64,000 nt of DNA from Mucor racemosus. Taxonomy: Eukaryota; Mucoromycota; Mucoromycetes; Mucorales; Mucoraceae. The translations under genes and the position numbers were made by a program. The DNA is taken from assembly GCA_027405735.1 (NCBI GenBank), contig JAPEHQ010000007.1, positions 2,257,001-2,321,000 on the forward strand, given 5' to 3'. Below, one piece after another: positions 47,478-58,416 of this stretch. The stretch's first letter is position 1. Each line of letters opens with the position of its first letter. Under the pieces are notes generated by a model. It worked only from the letters and a program-made list of their open reading frames with translations. It was not told where the DNA came from and ran no database searches.

Positions 47478-49220
47478 ATGTCTGACGATAAACAACCCAC
47501 CGAGAAAGAGTTGCAAGATCTCGCAAAGAAAGTCGACAAGCTTGTCTCCAGCAAAAAAAGCAAGCAGTTGATGAAAAACCCTTCTGCTGCCGTTGCTGCT
47601 AGCGGTAGTAATGAAACTGAACAAACCGAAGCTATGAAGGCACAGCTTCGTCAAATGATGGAAAGTATGGCCTTATTAGAGAGAGCTGGTAAAATTAAGT
47701 CCAGTGGTAAAAAGGATATGGGAGATCATCAGTTCTGGAAGACTCAACCTGTACCTCGTTATGGTAAATTTGAAAATAAATATGTATGCTGTACCTTGAT
47801 TTTCTGAAAGAAAACTATTAGACGAAAATATTGATGAATCAGGTCCTGTTGAGCCTGATACTCCTTATGATGAAATCAGAAAAGAACCCATTCCTTTGCC
47901 TAAAGAGTTTGAATTCTGCGAAATTGATATGGAGGATGAAAAACAGGTCAAGGAATTATATGAATTATTGACCATGAACTATGTTGAAGATGATGATGCT
48001 CAATTCAGATTTGATTACTCTGCCGAATTTTTGAAATGGTAAGCAAATGGTAGAAAGGGAGATCAATTAGTCAATACTAATTTCTCTGAAAAAAGGGCTC
48101 TTTTACCTCCTAATCAGAAGAAATCATGGTTAGTAGGTGTCCGTGTTGCTGCCAACAAAAAGTTAGTTGCTTTTATCAGCGGTGTTCCCGTTGCAATGAG
48201 AACTTATGATGTGTAAATATAACATCTAGATTGGAATTGTATTGGCATTTCTAACTTTATTGTAAAATAGTGTTCACAAATTGACAGAAATCAACTTTTT
48301 ATGCGTTCATAAAAAACTTCGATCAAAGCGTTTAGCTCCTGTTCTTATTAAGGAAATTACCCGTAGAAGTCATCTTGAAGGTGTATTCCAAGCTACTTAT
48401 ACTGCTGGTGCTGTTCTTCCCAAGCCTGTTTCTACATGCCGGTTAGTTTGGAAAAAAAAATCACCTCACTCGAATCAATTTTTTATTTTTTACTGAAACA
48501 CATGATATTATAGTTATTACCATAGATCTCTCAACCCAAAGAAACTTGTTGAATGTAATTTCTCACGTATTCCCCCGAAATCAACCCTTTCTCGTATGGT
48601 AAAAAGTTACAAAGTACCTGAAAAGACTAGCACTGTTGGATTAAGAGAAATGCGCCCAGAAGATGCATCTCAAGTACGTGTTTTATTAAACAAATACTTG
48701 CAAAGATTTGATTTCGCACCTGTATTTGAAACAGACGAAGATGTCAAACATTGGATTTTACCTCATGATAAGGTTGTTTGGAGTTATGTTGTTGAGAATT
48801 CAGAAAAGAAGATTACCGACTTTTTCTCCTTCTATTCTCTTCCTAGTTCAGTCATTGGAAACCCTAAACATTCTACATTGAACGCAGCTTACATGTTCTA
48901 TTACGCCCTTGAAATTGACGAAGAATTAAATGACGTACAAAAGGACAAGTTCATTACAAAGAGATTGAATGAGTTAGTAAATGATGCTTTGGTATTAGCT
49001 AAAAAGGTTAGTTTTGTTTATGTTTTTCTTGATAGTGTGTAAAACTGATAACAAAATATAGGCTGATTTCGATGTTGTAAACACACTTGACTTAATGGAC
49101 AATGCAAAGTTTGTGCAAGAACAAAAATTCGGTAATGGAGATGGTTATTTGAACTATTATTTGTACAATTGGAAATGTCCTGATGTTGCTAGACATAAGG
49201 TTGGATTGGTAATGCTTTAA
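47478..49220 (+). CDS. nmt1: glycylpeptide N-tetradecanoyltransferase (N-myristoyltransferase)
   Basis: Six exons, 47478-47763, 47822-48038, 48096-48212, 48271-48441, 48514-49006 and 49062-49220, give 480 aa. Both family signatures are present: [20 protein letters not shown] in the first GNAT-like half and [16 protein letters not shown] in the second. [10 protein letters not shown] near residue 90 is the usual start of the folded core, and the chain ends GLVML, whose free carboxylate acts as the catalytic base in the family. The N-terminal 80 residues are Lys/Glu-rich and probably ribosome-associating. The enzyme moves myristate from CoA to N-terminal Gly of proteins in the cytosol. In exon 2 the acceptor at 47821 is used, since the earlier AG leads to a stop. 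Confidence 0.96.
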
Positions 49221-49276
49221 AAATATTCAAAACAAACAAATAAAGCATTATTTTACATGACTTGATGCCACATGTG

Positions 49277-49286
49277 TATATAAAAA
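49277..49286 (+). promoter_or_regulatory. TATA box of the downstream hypothetical gene
   Basis: TATATAAAAA lies 55-64 bases before the ATG at 49341 and only 57 bases after the NMT1 stop. It argues for 49341 rather than 49290 as the start. Confidence 0.45.
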
Positions 49287-49340
49287 GAAATGGTAATATT
49301 TATTTCTTTTGCCCTTTATTCTTGTTTAAAAATAAAAGAG

Positions 49341-50042
49341 ATGCTACTTGCTCAACCATTTGATCCATTTAATAATGAACAAGCACAACAGAAAAAGCTG
49401 CCTTTCTTTACTCGCTGTAGATTTATTTCTCAACGAACAAAAAGAGTTTTATGCAATTTGAAAAATAGAGCTCATACCGCAAGAGGTTTTCAAACTATGA
49501 TGTTGCCAAATAATCGTTTTATGTTGACTCCTCCACCTCCACAACCACAACCATGGTATTGCTCTTATGGTGGATGTTACGATCCTTATCTGATGCTTGG
49601 TCCATTACCCCCACTACCACCACCACCTCATCCAATGCATTTCCCACCAATGCCATCTCATCAATCAATGCCATATTCGATATGTGTGCATTTGACATCT
49701 TCTTGCCCTATTGATAATTGTAACAATCAGCCACAATGCAATAATAAAGGCAGACAAAACCAACAATCACATAAAGACAATTCTTCTTTTACAGATTCAA
49801 CGTTGTATAGCTCAAGTTCATCTTTATTCAATGATGAAAAAGAGCAAATAGATTATGAGCAGGATGATTATAACGTCAGAAGAAGAAGAATAAGAAGCGG
49901 GAGCAATATTACTGCTACACCTTCTATATTAACTCGTAGTAACAGTGATATTCTTCATGATCGTCATCAACAGCATCAACAAAGGCGTCCATACATGCAG
50001 CATAGATGGAGTAATCAAAATGATGCTTATTACTATGAATAA
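49341..50042 (+). CDS. hypothetical protein, Pro/His/Gln-rich
   Basis: An uninterrupted frame of 233 codons from 49341 (an upstream ATG at 49290 would add 17 hydrophobic residues). The N-terminal third is basic (TRCRFISQRTKRVLCNLKNR). The middle is Pro-rich (GPLPPLPPPPHPMHFPPMPS) with WYCSYGGCYDPYLML. The C-terminus has an Arg run (VRRRRIRSGS), a TRSNSDILHD motif and a Gln/His-rich end. No known domain recognised. The frame length, codon use like its neighbours and a TATA box support a real gene. It may be a disordered adaptor; function unknown. Confidence 0.6.
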   Translation: MLLAQPFDPFNNEQAQQKKLPFFTRCRFISQRTKRVLCNLKNRAHTARGFQTMMLPNNRFMLTPPPPQPQPWYCSYGGCYDPYLMLGPLPPLPPPPHPMHFPPMPSHQSMPYSICVHLTSSCPIDNCNNQPQCNNKGRQNQQSHKDNSSFTDSTLYSSSSSLFNDEKEQIDYEQDDYNVRRRRIRSGSNITATPSILTRSNSDILHDRHQQHQQRRPYMQHRWSNQNDAYYYE

Positions 50043-50771
50043 TAATTTAATTTAATAATAATTTACTATATATGATCCCCTTTTTAAGAAAAAATGCTAT
50101 TGATTATCCTTCCCAACATGGAATTCACTTGATATAAATAAAAAATGATTAGTGATATACTATAAATCTTTTTTTGTTTGTTACATCGTTTGTTTTCTCA
50201 CGTAACCTCAAATGATCACTTAGTCCGAACAAACTTACGGTTAAATTTTCATGAGTAGAGGGAATCTTCTTTTTACGGGCGATCTAGGTAGTCGAGATAA
50301 TCTGATATTATGACTCAAAATATTTTATTCTATATACAATCCGTGGTGACACACATTATAAATGTTTGAAGGCAGTCGATGTACGCAAATAAATACATCT
50401 GGCGTTATCATTTTTATATATGTTGATCCGACAAAGACACATCATTCGTTATTCGATTAGACCTGCTAGATTTGCTAATTACCTTAATTGATGATGAATA
50501 TTTGTTAGCACATTCTGTAACGTGCCCATTACTGCAAAACGTGGGTCACAGCAGATTCATTGGATATCATTTTAAAAAGAGGCACGATGGTAATATTGAC
50601 TACATCTATGGTGTCGTTTTCCATCATTCAATTAAAATGTGATATCAGATGTCTAGATCTATGTTTATCATATATTTAGTCAATAAAAGAGGCTTGGTTA
50701 AATAAATACGCTAAATTATACCCTCTCAGTATTTATTTCTTCACTTTCTCAAACCAACTCTTCCTTCTAAA
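50043..50771. other. intergenic, promoter of the Kazal-like gene
   Basis: AT-rich. TAAATAAATACGC at about 50700 and a CT-rich leader (CTTCACTTTCTCAAACC) precede the next ATG. Nothing else recognised. Confidence 0.5.
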
Positions 50772-51249
50772 ATGGAGTATGTCATGCTGCAAATTGCTTA
50801 TCGTAATTGAAAAGATATTGAACAGATGCAGATAATGAGATGAAAATTTTATATTTCAGTAGATTTCTTTGTTATTACTTGTTTTGTTCGTGCTGAAGGC
50901 GGTCGTCATGGACCGATAAAAACAGTGCAAGAGAAGGATTGTGATAAATATATTGTATGGATGATCTTTTAAGTTTCTATTTCAATTGTATAGAAAGATA
51001 GGTATCGAAAAAGTAAGCATTTCACTTTATGCCTTGGAAATGGATATCGCTCTTATCAGGATTGTCAACTCCATGCAAACATTTAGCGATGAAACCCAAT
51101 TAAAACATTATAAAGTTGGTTGTATACAGCCCCATGTACACAATACTTTTCAGGATATTTCAGAAATTGAATTTGAGAGGGCAGTAGTCGTAATCAAGAC
51201 GAAAGAGGACTACAGCAAGTTCTTTCCGAATCCCAGAAAATCATTATAA
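50772..51249 (+). pseudogene. small secreted Kazal-like protein, apparently frameshifted
   Basis: Exons 50772-50802, 50860-50954 and 50994 onward join in frame (GTAATT..TTCAG and GTATGG..TATAG introns). The product starts with a signal-peptide-like segment (MEYVMLQIAYLDFFVITCFV) and continues to LCLGNGYRSYQDCQLHAN, whose spacing C-x10-C-x-L-x-A matches the core of Kazal serine-protease inhibitors. A stop follows at 51084-51086. One base out of phase the frame continues as ETQLKHYKVGCIQ, just what a Kazal domain needs for its last Cys, and runs to 51249. A single-base frameshift (true decay or sequencing error) is the likely reading. If the stop is real, the product is 72 aa. Confidence 0.42.
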
Positions 51250-51598
51250 AAACAACCAAAAAATTCAAATTTACCAACCCTAACTCAATACGCATTCACT
51301 AGATGTACCTTTGCTCTGTATAAGGAGGCGTTTTAACAACAAAAGTGCCCAAGAAAAATGATTTTGCAGCTGATTGCGATGGTGATAGACTTATAATCCC
51401 CTTACCATATTCTGATGCAGAGGCTTCAATTCAGTTTTGTCAAACGTACTATTCGAAACAAATAAGTTTTTATAATAATTGGCTTCATTAAAAAGTATAT
51501 ATGAGAGATAGTAATATTCGTTGCAGATCCTTTGAAAACACACTCGAAAAAAGTAAGAAATCATATACAAACATACAAAAATCGGGTATATTTGTAAT
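51250..51598. other. non-coding lead-in to the tandem array
   Basis: Ordinary AT-rich DNA ending abruptly at the array junction. The bases just before 51599 do not resemble the end of a monomer. Confidence 0.5.
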
Positions 51599-52970
51599 AT
51601 CTCAAGTATAGCCCTACATTTTATATTTCCTGATTATCTATTGAAATGGGGGCACGCTCCAATTTTGAATATCACCATATAAAATTGTATAATCAGATAT
51701 GCACAGGTAACTGAGCTTGAATCCAAAAAGTGTTCAAATGGAAAAAAAATCCGAAAAAATCCAAAAAAAACCTTGTATGTCTAATTGCTCACAAAAATGC
51801 ATAGTAAGTTGAGCTAACGTATTAAATGTTTTACGTCCAGTTTTTAATTCTGAATCGAACTGTGTAGGTTTTAAAAATATTTTTCTCATAAAATTTCTAG
51901 TAAATTTAATGTTAAATTTTAACGGTTTTTGATCAAAAAGTACTCTTCATTCAAATGCAACCCTAAAATATTTTATTTTCACATTATGCACAACAAAATT
52001 ATCTACAGAATGAGTATTTATACGTAGCTGTAGCCCTATTTTTCGTGGGGATATACATTTTTTTGATTTTTTTTTGTAAAACCGAAAAATTTTCCTTGTA
52101 TATCCTCGTCCAAAATGGATCCTTTTTTTGTATCACCAAAAATCAGTCATTCAATCTCAATTTTCTCGACCAAAAATCAATATTTTTTTATGAAATAAAA
52201 TTCATTAGATAGGCGCTAATGAGTACTATCCCATGGTTTTAGCTTTGCATACCAGTCATCCCTTCATGGATATCTATAACAGAAAAAGTGCTCTCACAAA
52301 ATTTATAAAAAAATATAAAAGTCTTCACAACGATCCAAAAACTAAATATCCTGGTAGAGAATGAAAAATAATCTAGACTTTACTTAATACTCATCATTGC
52401 AATACCTTAGTATTTTCTCGATGTATTTTCATTTCAAATGCGCTTTCTCAATTTTAAGCTGGCCATTTCTGCATCATTCAAATTTATGAAACAATCACTA
52501 TTATAGTAACCATCCTTGCTTCATTTAATAAATTTTGTAGCCTGGAAAATCTTGAATAGGATGACAATTTTGATAATTGTATTGTAATAACAAATGCACA
52601 CAAAAATGAATATATAATTGTTGATAAAAGTTATCCCATGGATAAGGTTTGAGCTTGTTTTCAAATCCTAAAGATGTTGTACAAAGGAAAAACTGCACAC
52701 GTTCTTTAACGTGCAGCCTTTTATTTCCAGGTTTGCTGTTATCAAGATTGGATATTTAACATGTTTGAATAGATAGAATCCATGTAAAAGCGATTTTCAT
52801 CTTAGTGTTTTTAAAGGAAAAGGAGATATGTTTAAAGTTGAGGGTGATAAATTAAAGATTTTATGAAATCTGTTGATTATAATGTGTGTGAAAATAGAAG
52901 AAAAGCGTAAAAACTTTACAACAAGGAAAGAACAGAGTCTTTATAGTTTTATAATAATACAAAATCTTTA

Positions 52971-53148
52971 TTAAAATAATTTATATCTGAAATAATATTG
53001 CCAAAAGAAAGTAAATCCAAAGGATTTTGCTTCCTTATAGATACACGTACAACAGGGATACACACTTACATCAACCGGAGAAGATCCTCTATCCTGTAGT
53101 TCAACATTCGTCACAAGATAACTATAACCTTTTCCATCACCACCAGCA
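52971..53148 (-). other. terminal-exon-like frame inside the monomer (recurs in each copy)
   Basis: On the minus strand a good acceptor (ATATTTTGCAG) opens a 58-codon frame (AGGDGKGYSYLVTNVELQDR onward) that ends TAA, with AATAAA overlapping the stop (52967-52972). An internal GTAAGT..TAAG pair could define a 36-base intron, but that is too short to be convincing and the frame is open without it. No upstream exon or family match was found. Copies lie at 56380, 59789 and 63199. Confidence 0.25.
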
Positions 53149-54213
53149 CTGCAAAATATCATGTAATCTTAATAAAAAATACCATAATACATCTCATATC
53201 TCAAAAAAAATTCGTAAACAAAATGTTGTAAGCATTAAAATCAAAAGTTGAACTACTATCATACTTAATCTTTTCAGCTCAACAAATTAAAAAGATTGAA
53301 GCTAAAAGAAAAAAAATTAGATGCACAGCTCATTTATAAACCCCTGAATGTGGTTTAAAGAAAAGATGTTTTCTATTATCCTAAATTTGAACACTGTATG
53401 TAATCCATATTTTTGCCAATGGTCATCCTTCCAAAAAAAAAAAATGCCGAACAATCTCCGGACGCGGCGATCTAATCATTTTTTCAGGCTGCCAATTTCT
53501 AGAAAAAAATTACCGGACAGTCCGGACGCGACTGCTTAAATATCTCAAGCAGCTGTGAGATGCAGGTATCGAAATTTCATACAAAAATTAAGGTTCGAAT
53601 GTATAACTAATTATTCAAAGGCTTATTTTATCTTCTTCTGTTTAATGTAAAGTGTAAAATACCACATACAGTATTAGTCAAATTAAACGAGGTTTAATTT
53701 AGAAAGTATAATAAAATGGTACGACTAGATTCGAAAAAAGTCTACAAAATCAAAAATTTTCAAGGATTTATAAAAGTAAAATATACGTGATCTTCATTTA
53801 ATTTCAAAAATATATATATATAATATTGTTATTTTTTATTCGAAAAGGGTTTTATTATAAACTGTTTTCATATTTCTAAACGAAAAAAAAAGCGGGTATT
53901 TTGAAATTTCATAAAAAATTTCATTTTTTAAAGTTTACCCAGAGGCAAGCAGACTTTTCACTATTTTTGCACTACTTGCAACATTTACTCTTTACCATTA
54001 AAAAAAAATACGAACATACCACCTACAGGGAAAACGAGGTAATAATACGCATTATAATCCCAGTGCAGGTTATTATTATAGTAATTTGTAAGGTGATAAT
54101 GAACCTTTTGAGTTATATCCCTGTCCTTTGGGGCCTCACCATGTGTATTTTGGCGCATGGTGCCGTATGAGATCAGGCTATATAGTCAAATCAAGGCACT
54201 GCTCTAGCTGTTT

Positions 54214-54860
54214 GGGGCTATTTACTAGCGTTCGCAAAATGTCCGAGCCCAAGCGAGCACAAGCAGTTTCAGCAAGCATTTTTCGAGTCTAAAATATTTC
54301 AAAGTTACTCATCAAGTAAATCCGAGCCTAAGCAACCGTTCGTCGAGCAATTGTATATCAAGCATTTTCAGTTTTGAAAGCAAGCAATCAAGCATAAATC
54401 AAACATTATCTAATTTTCAAAAAACTAAGCAAGTCAAGCAAGTTGAGTACGAGCATACTGTAAGCAATCGATAAAATTGGGGTGCAAGTGCAAGCATTAT
54501 ACTATACATTTTTAGTCTGATATTGGCTTAAAATGTGATGCATTTTGACATTTTCAAAGCTAAAATTACGCAAATTAAATAAATTGGCGCTGTGCTACAT
54601 GCTTAATTACTTGATTTGAAAGCAGACTAACAATCAGGTTTACGTGCAAGCAAGTCTGTTTCAATTTGAAGCATTTCGAGCAAATACACAAGCAAGCTTT
54701 TTTTCAATGTTTTCATCGAGCGCCAAGCATGAAATTGTTGAAAAAATTAATCAAGCACGCCAAAGCAAGTACTTACCCTAAAAAAGCGCAATTCAAGTGA
54801 GCCCAAGCGTAGGGCTCACTCGCTTGTTTATGCTCCCACTGCTCGATTGCGACCATCATG
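54214..54860 (+). repeat. CAAGC / CGAGC word cluster in the monomer
   Basis: The words AAGCA, CAAGC and CGAGC recur dozens of times at irregular spacing (GAGCCCAAGCGAGCACAAGC and similar), mostly in one orientation, between non-repeated bases. It recurs at 57623-58269 and 61033-61679. Confidence 0.65.
54796..54820. repeat. perfect 9-bp stem-loop in the monomer
   Basis: AGTGAGCCC and GGGCTCACT enclose a 7-base loop (AAGCGTA). The same hairpin is at 58205-58229 and 61615-61639. Its GC-rich stem stands out in AT-rich DNA. Confidence 0.7.
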
Positions 54861-55007
54861 TGCAAGCTTATTCAAATCTCGAGATATTTGACATTTTTAG
54901 ATTGTCTCTTCAAGCTGGAGAAAAGCAATTGTTTCACGTTTGAAACCTTTATACTCGCTGAAAAATAAAAAGGAATAGAAATAACTTTTTTATCAATATT
55001 CTGTAGC

Positions 55008-58000
55008 ATCTCAAGTATAGCCCTACATTTTATATTTCCTGATTATCTATTGAAATGGGGGCACGCTCCAATTTTGAATATCACCATATAAAATTGTATA
55101 ATCAGATATGCACAGGTAACTGAGCTTGAATCCAAAAAGTGTTCAAATGGAAAAAAAATCCGAAAAAATCCAAAAAAAACCTTGTATGTCTAATTGCTCA
55201 CAAAAATGCATAGTAAGTTGAGCTAACGTATTAAATGTTTTACGTCCAGTTTTTAATTCTGAATCGAACTGTGTAGGTTTTAAAAATATTTTTCTCATAA
55301 AATTTCTAGTAAATTTAATGTTAAATTTTAACGGTTTTTGATCAAAAAGTACTCTTCATTCAAATGCAACCCTAAAATATTTTATTTTCACATTATGCAC
55401 AACAAAATTATCTACAGAATGAGTATTTATACGTAGCTGTAGCCCTATTTTTCGTGGGGATATACATTTTTTTGATTTTTTTTTGTAAAACCGAAAAATT
55501 TTCCTTGTATATCCTCGTCCAAAATGGATCCTTTTTTTGTATCACCAAAAATCAGTCATTCAATCTCAATTTTCTCGACCAAAAATCAATATTTTTTTAT
55601 GAAATAAAATTCATTAGATAGGCGCTAATGAGTACTATCCCATGGTTTTAGCTTTGCATACCAGTCATCCCTTCATGGATATCTATAACAGAAAAAGTGC
55701 TCTCACAAAATTTATAAAAAAATATAAAAGTCTTCACAACGATCCAAAAACTAAATATCCTGGTAGAGAATGAAAAATAATCTAGACTTTACTTAATACT
55801 CATCATTGCAATACCTTAGTATTTTCTCGATGTATTTTCATTTCAAATGCGCTTTCTCAATTTTAAGCTGGCCATTTCTGCATCATTCAAATTTATGAAA
55901 CAATCACTATTATAGTAACCATCCTTGCTTCATTTAATAAATTTTGTAGCCTGGAAAATCTTGAATAGGATGACAATTTTGATAATTGTATTGTAATAAC
56001 AAATGCACACAAAAATGAATATATAATTGTTGATAAAAGTTATCCCATGGATAAGGTTTGAGCTTGTTTTCAAATCCTAAAGATGTTGTACAAAGGAAAA
56101 ACTGCACACGTTCTTTAACGTGCAGCCTTTTATTTCCAGGTTTGCTGTTATCAAGATTGGATATTTAACATGTTTGAATAGATAGAATCCATGTAAAAGC
56201 GATTTTCATCTTAGTGTTTTTAAAGGAAAAGGAGATATGTTTAAAGTTGAGGGTGATAAATTAAAGATTTTATGAAATCTGTTGATTATAATGTGTGTGA
56301 AAATAGAAGAAAAGCGTAAAAACTTTACAACAAGGAAAGAACAGAGTCTTTATAGTTTTATAATAATACAAAATCTTTATTAAAATAATTTATATCTGAA
56401 ATAATATTGCCAAAAGAAAGTAAATCCAAAGGATTTTGCTTCCTTATAGATACACGTACAACAGGGATACACACTTACATCAACCGGAGAAGATCCTCTA
56501 TCCTGTAGTTCAACATTCGTCACAAGATAACTATAACCTTTTCCATCACCACCAGCACTGCAAAATATCATGTAATCTTAATAAAAAATACCATAATACA
56601 TCTCATATCTCAAAAAAAATTCGTAAACAAAATGTTGTAAGCATTAAAATCAAAAGTTGAACTACTATCATACTTAATCTTTTCAGCTCAACAAATTAAA
56701 AAGATTGAAGCTAAAAGAAAAAAAATTAGATGCACAGCTCATTTATAAACCCCTGAATGTGGTTTAAAGAAAAGATGTTTTCTATTATCCTAAATTTGAA
56801 CACTGTATGTAATCCATATTTTTGCCAATGGTCATCCTTCCAAAAAAAAAAAATGCCGAACAATCTCCGGACGCGGCGATCTAATCATTTTTTCAGGCTG
56901 CCAATTTCTAGAAAAAAATTACCGGACAGTCCGGACGCGACTGCTTAAATATCTCAAGCAGCTGTGAGATGCAGGTATCGAAATTTCATACAAAAATTAA
57001 GGTTCGAATGTATAACTAATTATTCAAAGGCTTATTTTATCTTCTTCTGTTTAATGTAAAGTGTAAAATACCACATACAGTATTAGTCAAATTAAACGAG
57101 GTTTAATTTAGAAAGTATAATAAAATGGTACGACTAGATTCGAAAAAAGTCTACAAAATCAAAAATTTTCAAGGATTTATAAAAGTAAAATATACGTGAT
57201 CTTCATTTAATTTCAAAAATATATATATATAATATTGTTATTTTTTATTCGAAAAGGGTTTTATTATAAACTGTTTTCATATTTCTAAACGAAAAAAAAA
57301 GCGGGTATTTTGAAATTTCATAAAAAATTTCATTTTTTAAAGTTTACCCAGAGGCAAGCAGACTTTTCACTATTTTTGCACTACTTGCAACATTTACTCT
57401 TTACCATTAAAAAAAAATACGAACATACCACCTACAGGGAAAACGAGGTAATAATACGCATTATAATCCCAGTGCAGGTTATTATTATAGTAATTTGTAA
57501 GGTGATAATGAACCTTTTGAGTTATATCCCTGTCCTTTGGGGCCTCACCATGTGTATTTTGGCGCATGGTGCCGTATGAGATCAGGCTATATAGTCAAAT
57601 CAAGGCACTGCTCTAGCTGTTTGGGGCTATTTACTAGCGTTCGCAAAATGTCCGAGCCCAAGCGAGCACAAGCAGTTTCAGCAAGCATTTTTCGAGTCTA
57701 AAATATTTCAAAGTTACTCATCAAGTAAATCCGAGCCTAAGCAACCGTTCGTCGAGCAATTGTATATCAAGCATTTTCAGTTTTGAAAGCAAGCAATCAA
57801 GCATAAATCAAACATTATCTAATTTTCAAAAAACTAAGCAAGTCAAGCAAGTTGAGTACGAGCATACTGTAAGCAATCGATAAAATTGGGGTGCAAGTGC
57901 AAGCATTATACTATACATTTTTAGTCTGATATTGGCTTAAAATGTGATGCATTTTGACATTTTCAAAGCTAAAATTACGCAAATTAAATAAATTGGCGCT

Positions 58001-58416
58001 GTGCTACATGCTTAATTACTTGATTTGAAAGCAGACTAACAATCAGGTTTACGTGCAAGCAAGTCTGTTTCAATTTGAAGCATTTCGAGCAAATACACAA
58101 GCAAGCTTTTTTTCAATGTTTTCATCGAGCGCCAAGCATGAAATTGTTGAAAAAATTAATCAAGCACGCCAAAGCAAGTACTTACCCTAAAAAAGCGCAA
58201 TTCAAGTGAGCCCAAGCGTAGGGCTCACTCGCTTGTTTATGCTCCCACTGCTCGATTGCGACCATCATGTGCAAGCTTATTCAAATCTCGAGATATTTGA
58301 CATTTTTAGATTGTCTCTTCAAGCTGGAGAAAAGCAATTGTTTCACGTTTGAAACCTTTATACTCGCTGAAAAATAAAAAGGAATAGAAATAACTTTTTT
58401 ATCAATATTCTGTAGC
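55008..58416 (+). repeat. array monomer 2
   Basis: Second complete unit, 3409 bp, identical to unit 1 wherever compared. Confidence 0.95.

Larger units (their letters stand above)
51599..55007 (+). repeat. array monomer 1
   Basis: First complete unit, 3409 bp. Its left edge is a sharp junction with unique DNA. Confidence 0.95.

Noticed and set aside
50986..51249. Continuous 87-codon frame taken as an independent gene
   Set aside because: Its first part is out of phase with the Kazal-like core; only its second part makes sense, as the continuation after a frameshift.
53034..53069. 36-base intron in the monomer frame
   Set aside because: Good GT and AG, but shorter than usual spliceosomal introns, and the frame is open without removing it.
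53901..54170. 89-codon frame in each monomer
   Set aside because: It begins with a non-ATG codon, is low in complexity and has no family features; identical copies follow from the array and are not evidence of selection.
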